A program made the position numbers and the translations under genes. Below, in pieces: positions 56,724 to 64,000 of a stretch of 64,000 nt of DNA; within the stretch, counting starts at the first letter, position 1, and each line of letters opens with the position of its first letter. The notes under the pieces were generated by a model. It ran no database searches and was not told where the DNA came from. It saw only the letters and a list, made by a program, of their open reading frames with translations. Location of the stretch: contig CM039129.1 in the NCBI GenBank assembly GCA_022036555.1, positions 31,588,051 to 31,652,050 of the forward strand. The letters are read 5' to 3'. This DNA comes from Microstegium vimineum. Taxonomy: Eukaryota; Streptophyta; Magnoliopsida; Poales; Poaceae.

Positions 56724-59700
56724 ATGGATCATTTCGCTGATGATGGAAAGCTTGGGCAGGGGTTCACATCGGCCAATGAGTTACTAGAAATAGACATCGG
56801 CGACGGTAGCAAGCCTAGGCCAACTTTTATTAGTGCTAGGTTGGATTCCCAATGTAAACAACAGCTGAGTGATTTGTTAAAAGAATATAAAAATTGTTTT
56901 GCTTGGGATTATACAGAGATGCTCGGTTTGGACCGATCAATAGTTGAACATCGGTTACCTATTAAGTCAGGTTTTCAACCACATCGGCAGCCAGCGCGCC
57001 GATGCAATCCTAATGTGTTGCATGATATTAAAGCTGAAATTACAAAATTAATTGAGGTTGGGTTTATTCGGCAATGTCGATATGTCGAATGGATTTCTAA
57101 CGTAGTTCCTGTGTATAAAAAGAACGGGAAGCTTCGTCTTTGTATTGATTTCAGGAACCTTAATAAGGCTACACCGATGGATGGATACCCAATGGTTGTT
57201 GTCGATCTGCTGATCGATGCTGCTGCCGGACTCTAGATTATCAGCTTCATGGATGGTAATGCTGGATATAATCAGATATTCATGGCCGAAGAAGACATAT
57301 CCAAGACTAATTTTAGATGTCCAGGGCATGTTGGTTTATTTGAGTGGGTCGTCATGACTTTTGGATTAAAAAAATGCCGGTGCTACTTACCAGAGGGCGA
57401 TGAACTTTATTTTTCATAAGTACATTGGCACATTGGTTGAGATTTACATTGATGACGTAGTGGTTAAATCTAGAAACTTTGAAAAGCATCTTGCTGATTT
57501 ACGGAAAATTCTAGGATGCACAAGGGAGCACGGGCTGAAGATGAATATTAATAAATGTGCTTTTGGTGTATAGGCAGGACAATTTCTAGGTTCCATGGTG
57601 CATCAAAGAGGGATCGAGACCGGCAGAAAATCCATCGAAGCAATTAATTAAGTGATTGCTCCTACAAATAAGACTGAGTTACAATCCTTGATCGACAAGA
57701 TTAATTTTATTAGGAGGTTTATATCCAACTTGTCTGGGAAGATTAAATCTTTTAGTCCGTTGCTAAAGCTGAAAGCCGGTCAAGAAATTGTATGGAAGGA
57801 GGAACAACAATCAGCCTTAGAAGAAATAAAGAGATATCTGGTGAATCCTCCGGTCTTGGTTCCGCCTCAACATGGAAAACCTTTCAAGTTGTATTTGTCT
57901 ACGGATGATAGTGTTATCGGATCGGCCTTAATTCAAGAAGTTGAAGGGAAAGAACGTGTGATTTATTATTTGAGCAGAAGGATAGTAGATGCCGAAACAA
58001 GGTATTCGGCGGTCGAGAAATTATGTTTGTGTCTATACTTCTCCTGCACCAAATTGAGGCATTATTTGCTATCGGCTGAGTGTACTATCATATGCAAGGA
58101 TGATGTGGTTAAGTATATGCTATCGATGCCGATATTGAGTGGAAGGATCGGTAAGTGGATTCTAGCACTGTCGGAGTTTGATTTACGATATGAATCGGTT
58201 AAAGATGTTAAAGGGCAGGTAATGGACGATTTTGTTACTCAGCATTGTGGTACAATGAGTTCTGTAGAGATTGCTCCTTGGACTTTGTTCTTTGATGGAT
58301 CCCCATGCACAGAAGGAGCAGGTATCGGTGTTGTCTTGATTTCTCCCCGGGGGTAGAGATATGAAATCTCGTTGCCGATTGTAGCTACTTCGACGAACAA
58401 TCAGGTTGAATATCAGGCTTTGCTGAAAGGGTTGGAATTGCTCAGAGAAGTATGTGCCCATGCTGTTGAAGTTTTTGGTGACTCCATGCTGGTGATTAAT
58501 CAGTTGATTGGGGTATATGAGTGCGGAAGCGAAGTTTTGGTCGCATACTATGAAAAATGTTTGCAATTATTGAAAGAGTTCGAGGAATATCGTCTTGATC
58601 ACGTTCCCAGAATGCATAACGAAGAAGCTAATCGGTTAGCACAATGCGCTTCAGGATATCAGCCGATTCAAGGGGTGATGATATCGGAAATGGCTGCTGA
58701 TGATTGGAGGAGGGAAATTGCCGATTACTTGAAAGAACCATCCAAAAAGGTTGAGAGACATCTTAGGTTTCAAACTACCAAGTATCTGCTCCTTGATGAT
58801 GAATTGTATTATCGGACGATCGATGGAGGCTTGTTTCGGTGTCTTGGTAAAGAAGAGTCAAAGGTGTTGATGGGTGAAATTCATGAAGGAGTGTGTGGAG
58901 CACATCAATTGGCATTCAAGATGAAATGGATGATTAGGCAGAATGGATATTATTGGCCGACAATTCTTGAAAATTGTTTTAAATATTTCAAGGGATGTCA
59001 AGATTGTCAGAGGTTTGGTAATGTTCAGAGAGCAGCTGCATCGGCAATGAATCCTATCATCAAACCGTGACCGTTTAGAGGATGGGCCATTGATCTCATT
59101 GGCCAAATTTACCCACCATCGAGCAAAGGGCATAAGTTTATACTCGTTGCCATAGATTACTTCACGAAATGGGTTGAAGCCGCCCCTTTGAAAAATGTGA
59201 CATCGGCAAACATGATAGATTTTGTGAAAGAGCATATTGTTTATCGGTTTGGTATTCCTCAAACTATTACGACTGATCAGGGAACCATGTTCACGTCGGG
59301 GGAGTTTGATGAGTTCGCTGCTAGTATGGGGTTTAAGGTATTAAACTCTTCTCCTTATTATGCTAAAGCTAATGGTCAGGCCGAAGCAACTAATAAATGA
59401 GTGATCAAGCTTATCAAACGTAAAATTGAGGAAAACCCTAGGAGGTGGCATACGGTGCTGAATGAGGCTTTGTGGTCATATCGGATGGCGTGTCATGGTG
59501 CTACTAAAGTTTCACCATATCAGTTGGTGTATGGACACGATGTTGTCCTGCCTTGGGAGATTAAAACTGGTTCCAGACGGTTATTTTCTCAGGATCAATT
59601 AATAGCCGATGAGTATGATATCCTTATGAAGGATGAGTTAGAAGGTTTAGCATGTCATCGGTTGAGAGCCCTAATCAGTATTGAGGAAAATAAGAAGAGG

Positions 59701-59961
59701 GTTGCCAGATGGTATGACAAGAGAGTAAAGGTAAAGGAATTTGCCGATGGTGACTTGGTATGGAAATTGATTTTACCGATTGGAACTAAAAGTTCAAAGT
59801 TTGGGAAGTGGTCTCCTAATTGGGAAGGTCCTTTTCGGATGAATCAGTCTGTGTCTGGCAACGCTTATATTTTAGAGACTCTCGAAGGAGTTGTGTTTTC
59901 TAGAGCAATAAATGGCAAGTATCTGAAGAAATATTATCCTAGTGTCTGGATGGATGCATGA
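56724..59961 (+). pseudogene. T2 pol: RT, RNase H, integrase (multiple breaks)
   Basis: Collinear with the T1 pol. RT motifs are seen in pieces: RLCIDFRNLNKATP, FMDGNAGYNQI, an inserted A at about 57372 that shifts the GLKNAG motif, then VEIYIDDVVVKS. RNase H (LYLSTDDSVIGSAL) and the second RNase H (TLFFDGSPCTEGAG) follow, and then integrase (HEGVCGAH, CQDCQRFG, TTDQGTMFTSGEFDEF, NGQAEATNK) to the stop at 59961. Stops at about 57235, 57571, 57650, 58356, 59070 and 59398 make it non-functional. Several are TGA or TAG where T1 has CAG, CGA or TGG. Confidence 0.82.
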
Positions 59962-60032
59962 AGGCGATACGTATATACCGATAACAAAGTTATCATACAA
60001 GGAACATCGGTAGGAAGATTAGGAGTAACAAG

Positions 60033-60800
60033 TTACAACAGGGTTTGAATACATAAAATCGCACGATGGCGGACTTGGTCGGCTTCTTCTATTTCCCTGG
60101 TGTTGTCGTCGGTAGTGCCATCAATTGTCTTGGCCTTTCTCCTCAGCAAAAGAGCTTCGCGAGCGTTGGCGTCCCTCTCCTATTCTAGAGCTTTGGCTAT
60201 GGTAGGGAGATGGGTCTTCTTCTGGGTGGCCGAATCTAAGGCTTCATCCACTCTCTTCAGCTCGGCCAACAGTTCTTTTTTTGTGCCGACAGACGGTTGA
60301 TCTCCTGATCAAGTTCGGCGCCAGAGGCTTCTAGGCGATCGATGTCCTTGTGCTTTTCGTTTGCAGTCTGCTTAAACTTAGATATTTCTTCTTTAAGTCT
60401 TGTTTGAGAAACTCTGTCGGCAATGCGACTTAAAGCCTTTTTGTATTGGAGTTGTCAACTCTCAAAGAAGGACCGCCGCTGGAATAGTGCTCTTTGGATG
60501 ATGTTGAGATGAAGGTAAAAGTGTGAGCTCAGGGTAAAAGACAAGGCAGATGGCGGTTTTTATAGGCCTATGTTAAGGGGCGTTTTCGAAATTTTCCCTT
60601 CAAACTGAACAAGAATACGGAAGGATACCACGTTGATTTGCATAGTGATCGAGGAATTGGAACTGTTGGTGCTACAGTCGTGGGAGTTGTTGGTAATTTA
60701 CAGTGACGATGCGTGGTAATCGAAATGGCAGTGAAATTTTGGAGGGAAAGATTGCAACAGAGCAAATTTTGGCACATAAGATATTTTATACTCCGAAATT
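60033..60800 (-). pseudogene. T2 antisense gene remnant
   Basis: On the minus strand the coiled-coil end of the T1 antisense protein is recognisable, from phrases such as IADRVSQTRLKEE to VRHRAILCIQTLL and a stop at 60033-60035. One stop lies within it. Upstream (60480-60800) only the leader/promoter portion remains, with the same phrase near the LTR as in T1 (CCAATTTCGGAGT). The mobile-domain exons and introns are gone. The conserved orientation and location confirm that the gene is a stable part of this element family. Confidence 0.7.
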
Positions 60801-60810
60801 GGGGGGCATG

Positions 60811-61607
60811 TGTTGACGCCATTTTTTGTACAGGTCGATATTAAACCAAGTATATTGATTGGCAAAGGAGTAAATGTTGTTTCTCATCGGCATTAAGGTA
60901 CTATCGGTTTAATTACCGATAGAAGCAAAAGAATCTGCCGATGGTGAGTGTGATGGAAAAAGCGTCAAAGAGGAAAGAAGATATGTTTTGCCGATAAGAA
61001 AGAATTACCGATGGATACAGGTTGGTCTGGCTAACGTCAGCAGGAAGTTGCCGATGGCAATAGAAGGAAGTTGCGGATTGAAGGAATCTACCGATGGAAA
61101 GTTTCATCGTAGGGAAGATAGATAAGGAAACTGGCAATTTTATACTAGTATTATTGTTTTAGTTTGAGTCCGACTCTTGCATGAGTCGTTTTATTTCCTT
61201 GAAAATAGGGGTTTTGTTTAGTATGAGTCGTGTCCATGGATAACTCCTTTTACCAGAGTATAAATATGTACCTAGGGCTCGTATGAGAAGATATTCAATA
61301 CAATCAAACAAATCTATTATTTTCGTCTTACTTTTTAGCATATACTTTTTTCGCATTAGTTATAGTTTATCTACGAGTTCTTATGATCTCGACGGGCTCC
61401 ATCTACAAGATCTTCGTCTACCTCGCGAGTTCCGCTTTTTGAGCAATCTGAGCCTTGATGTCCGGGCGTATCGCTCTCGTCTCGTTCATCGTTGTTCTAG
61501 TTATCGTCCTTGTTGATTAACTGGTCAAATCAACTGGCACACCTTTGGATATCGAGTTCGGGTATAAGCCTGAGGTGGTCGCAGATCCGACGTTTTTTGT
61601 GTCAACA
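60811..61607 (+). repeat. T2 3' LTR
   Basis: 797 bp, about 96% identical to the 5' LTR. TATA box at 61259-61266. It is preceded by the polypurine tract AATTGGGGGGCATG (60797-60810). Confidence 0.92.
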
Positions 61608-61812
61608 TTGGCCTTTCGCTTGAGGCATACGACAGTTACGATTTGAGAATGAGGCATAAGCCAGAAGACCTCCATATTGTTGAATGAGACTATCTCATAT
61701 TGTATTTTGGCACTTCAGACTTCTAGGTTTGATGCATTTCACTTCTTTGTTTGCAATAGAAATTGTAGTAATAAATGTGTTGTTTTAAGGATTGTTTTTA
61801 ATACAAACTACT

Positions 61813-63205
61813 ATGCAGAAAATCAGCAACATGAATTCTGAAAACCGTGCGATGCAACAAACACAACATATGATGGGATCAAAGCCTTTCTCTCAGATTA
61901 GCTATGAAATGGTAATGACTATAAAGAAGCACATGCATGCATGCATTGTTTTAATTTAGTACTTGTTCAAATATTCATTTGTTTCTTTATGGGCAAAATT
62001 AGAGAGACCCAAATACTGGTGAAGAGCCAAATGATTTGGATCTATGGGCGAAAACACACAGTAAGGGAGAGAAATGGTCAAATGATGCATCTAAGGCTGT
62101 CTATGTAAGTATAATATACTTTCTAGAAACCTTACTAAGTGTATCATAGTCTTCCTCTTATATTACAAGTTTAGTTAAGCACTTTTGAATGTCTTATATG
62201 TGTCAAGAAATTGCTTGCACCCAAATTAAGAAACAAGGAAATAGACTCTACGGAGCAGTTTGTTCCTTCAACAGAGAGAAACCATATTTTCCAGAAAACA
62301 TACAAGAAAACTACTAGATGCAGATCATCCAAGGTTCATGGTAATGGGTATATGGCAAGGTATCCAAGTAAAATGCAGCTAATGCTAGAACAAAATGAGG
62401 AACATGCATGTTTTGAAACAGCATCACACAAAGAAAAAGAAGAGCTGAAGGTCCAAGAACAACTCCAAAGCCAAGTTGCTCAAATGGAAGCCGAGAAGGA
62501 AGAACACAAGCGTCTGATGGAAGAGCAAAAGCGTGAGATGGAAGAAGCACTACAGAAAGCTAGGGAGGCTGACAAAGAAGATCATAGGAAAGAGTTTCAA
62601 GAACTGCTACAAGCATGAAGGCATGAACCATCAACACAGGTAATAGTGAGGCTCGGTTTTAACTTGCATATTCATGTAATCAGTATGTTTCTGCTGTTAT
62701 CATAATTTTTTCCTATAATCATCTCTCTTTCATGACCCTCATATAAGCTTGCTCAAGATCATTAAAGGTACTGTGTGTAAGCTAAACAACAGTACTAATG
62801 AGATTTTATTGTAGGTTAACCAAAGTACAAATGAAATAGCAGATGATCAAACAGAAGTGAATGAGACACCCTTACTTTATCAGGAGAAACAAACAACAAC
62901 TAAGATTGAAGCAACAATAGAGCAGGTAATTTTTTATTCAAAAATGTTACATTGTTCATGAACTAGTGCATGGTATGAGTTGTATGTTAATTATTTGGCA
63001 TGTATTTTTTTTGGTTTTGCAGAATAACCTGGTAGTTAACCAAAATGAACTACCTGCTGGTAAGACGGGTGCAGTGGCCAATGTGCGCGACACCAGGAGT
63101 AATAACAAAAGTCAATCACTGAACAAAGACAGGAATGACACTACCCAATTTATGACTTCAAAACAATTGTTGGATACTCTGAATAGCAAGAAGCAAGCAA
63201 CATGA
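61813..63205 (+). pseudogene. TNPA-like 'plant transposase' (Ptta/En/Spm) gene of the CACTA element
   Basis: Five exons with GT-AG junctions can be drawn: 61813-61911, 62003-62104, 62208-62639, 62815-62925 and 63023-63205. The first two encode SYEMRDPNTGEEPNDLDLW, which fits the Transposase_24 (Ptta/En/Spm) family. Exon 3 holds a long, strongly charged segment rich in Glu, Lys and Gln, probably a coiled coil. Exons 4-5 encode a polar tail ending at a TGA. A TGA at 62616-62618 in exon 3 breaks the frame about 20 bp before its donor site. It sits where CGA would keep the frame open, so one transition may explain it. Proteins of this kind bind subterminal repeats in En/Spm. The true N-terminus may have been separated by T2. 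Confidence 0.65.
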
Positions 63206-63639
63206 AACAAAAGGAACTGAATGTAAGCTTCAATGCTATAATTGTCATAAATAAACAAATTATGTTTCATGTTCGAACAAAAGCACTAGATTTATGATGA
63301 CTATAAAATTTTATGCAGGAAGATGCAAGTTGATGGAGTGGTTGGGATCATGACATGATGAGCTGGAGCATTTCTAAATCGACAAGAAGTTGTGTGCTAC
63401 CACATCTAGGAAGGCCACAATTCTAGTAGAGAGCTGATACAAAAAAGGAGCGCTTCAAGTTTGAGATGTCATGAAGCAGTGTAGCAAATTTAAACTTTGT
63501 TTGTTATCTTCCAAAGTCTTTCATGAGACCATTTATCTTTGTGATACTATTATTACAATGGGTTGTGTATTTAATGAATGCTTTCCTATTCTCATTAAGT
63601 GGCTCTATTATCATGATTTGGTCATTTTAATTATTGTTT

Positions 63640-63990
63640 TCTTAATTATTAAATGGTGTTGTAATATTACCTGGCGGTACCAAACAAATGGCATTATAAA
63701 ATTGAATATTTGCAACCAAATTTAGTGTGGCAAAACATACTATAGCAACGCACACTCCTCGTAGTAATAACATCTGCCCATGTAGCCACCAATTTTTAGT
63801 GTTGTGACATAAACTGAATTGCCACATCGTTTTTGTGTAGCAATAGCGAAGACAAATATTGCAACCAAATCTAGGGCGTGGCAAATCAACATGTTGCCAC
63901 AATTTCTTGGTGTTGTGATACAACCTGACTTGCCACACCAGTTCTACGTAGCAATAGCAAAGTCCGTATTGCAACCAAATCTAGGGCGTG
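63640..63990 (+). repeat. CACTA right subterminal repeats with a ~111-bp period
   Basis: Two near-identical blocks begin GTAGCAATAGC at 63837 and 63948 and run through ATTGCAACCAAATCTAGGGC, giving a 111-bp period. A more diverged related unit precedes them from about 63700. The words TTGCCAC and TTGCAACC match those at the left end (3035-3560) in mixed orientation, which supports assignment to the other end of the same CACTA element. Confidence 0.6.
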
Positions 63991-64000
63991 TGTAACACCC
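63991..64000. other. Junction with another element at the window edge
   Basis: The second 111-bp unit is cut right after GGGCGTG and replaced by TGTAACACCC. The homologous place in the previous unit reads GGGCGTGGCAAATC. TGTAACACCC is a common start of grass gypsy LTRs and resembles the start of fragment X at 6557 (TGTAACAACCC). An LTR starting here is likely, but only 10 bp are in view. Confidence 0.4.

Larger units (their letters stand above)
54443..61607 (+). mobile_element. T2: internally deleted Tat-lineage gypsy element
   Basis: Plus-strand relative of T1: LTRs 54443-55239 and 60811-61607, each exactly 797 bp. Flanks are TCGGC (54438-54442) and TTGGC (61608-61612), a duplication with one C/T change. 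By hand I count about 30 differences between the LTRs (about 96% identity), so it is older than T1. Most of gag and all of protease are missing, pol has many stops, and the antisense gene is reduced to its promoter area and coiled-coil end. It splits the CACTA element between its two genes. Confidence 0.88.
3035..64000 (+). mobile_element. CACTA (En/Spm) DNA transposon, outermost layer, 3' end beyond the window
   Basis: The left end begins with CACTAC at 3035 and is followed by about 500 bp of subterminal repeats rich in TTGCAAC and TTGCCAC words. Similar words return at 63640-63990 just before the right edge. Between them lie the two genes expected of an autonomous En/Spm element: a TNP2-like transposase (broken by R1) and a TNPA/'plant transposase'-like gene (right of T2). 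Subtracting nested DNA leaves about 6.9 kb in view. The right terminal repeat and the 3-bp target duplication are not visible, so the exact ends are unverified. Stops and frameshifts in the transposase show the copy is dead. Confidence 0.8.

Noticed and set aside
24672..61607. Endogenous pararetrovirus or other virus
   Set aside because: LTRs, primer sites, target duplications and integrase show ordinary LTR retrotransposons. No movement-protein or coat-protein-like frame is visible.
63837..63990. CRISPR-like or satellite repeat array
   Set aside because: There are only about two clear 111-bp units, in a plant genome, at a CACTA end. They fit transposon subterminal repeats.

Overview
This is a gene-poor, repeat-dense stretch of a plant nuclear genome, almost certainly a grass (Poaceae). 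That inference rests on the mix of element types: an En/Spm (CACTA) transposon, Sirevirus-type copia elements, Tat-lineage gypsy elements carrying an antisense plant-mobile-domain gene, and Athila-like gypsy elements. The species cannot be told from the sequence. I found no convincing host gene, tRNA or rRNA. Almost every long reading frame belongs to a transposable element, and most are broken.

The window is a nest up to four levels deep. The outermost unit is a CACTA transposon that starts near 3035 and runs past the right edge. Its TNP2-type transposase gene (about 4229-5904 and 52938-53731) is split by an Athila-like LTR element called R1 here (5963-52901, minus strand, target duplication GTAGT). 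R1 landed inside an intron of the transposase gene. The CACTA is also split further right by a Tat-like element, T2 (54443-61607, plus strand). Its second gene, an En/Spm 'plant transposase' (TNPA-like), follows at 61813-63205, and its subterminal repeats fill 63640-63990.

Four sequences sit inside R1: a long-LTR-like fragment X (6557-11405); a Sirevirus copia element C1 (11406-21530, 5' LTR truncated); a Tat-like element T1 (24672-37049, minus strand); and a second copy of the R1 family, R2 (37125-48964, plus strand, target duplication ACTAC). R2 in turn contains a collapsed Sirevirus, C2 (39870-42905, target duplication CCATC). A large deletion joined X to C1 and removed about 1.9 kb of R1 plus the first 246 bp of C1.

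The most interesting system is the R1/R2 family, about 9.6-9.7 kb when nested DNA and deletions are accounted for. Both copies have ~1.7 kb LTRs, a tRNA-Asp-like primer site, gag with a zinc knuckle, and a protease-like domain. They have no room for reverse transcriptase or integrase. Instead a ~1.1 kb spacer leads to an ATHILA-ORF1-like gene. In both copies the spacer carries the same ordered series of structures: dyad, dyad, hairpin, hairpin, dyad, dyad, built on the palindrome GGTCGGCCGACC. Three more dyads lie in each complete LTR. R2 lacks exactly 873 bp of the ORF1 gene, an in-frame segment that can be drawn with GT...AG ends.

T1 is the best-preserved pol-bearing element. It carries gag, protease, RT, RNase H and integrase on the minus strand, and an opposing spliced gene (plant mobile domain plus coiled coil) on the plus strand between integrase and the 3' LTR. 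T2 is a relative that has lost most of gag and protease and the mobile-domain part of the antisense gene.
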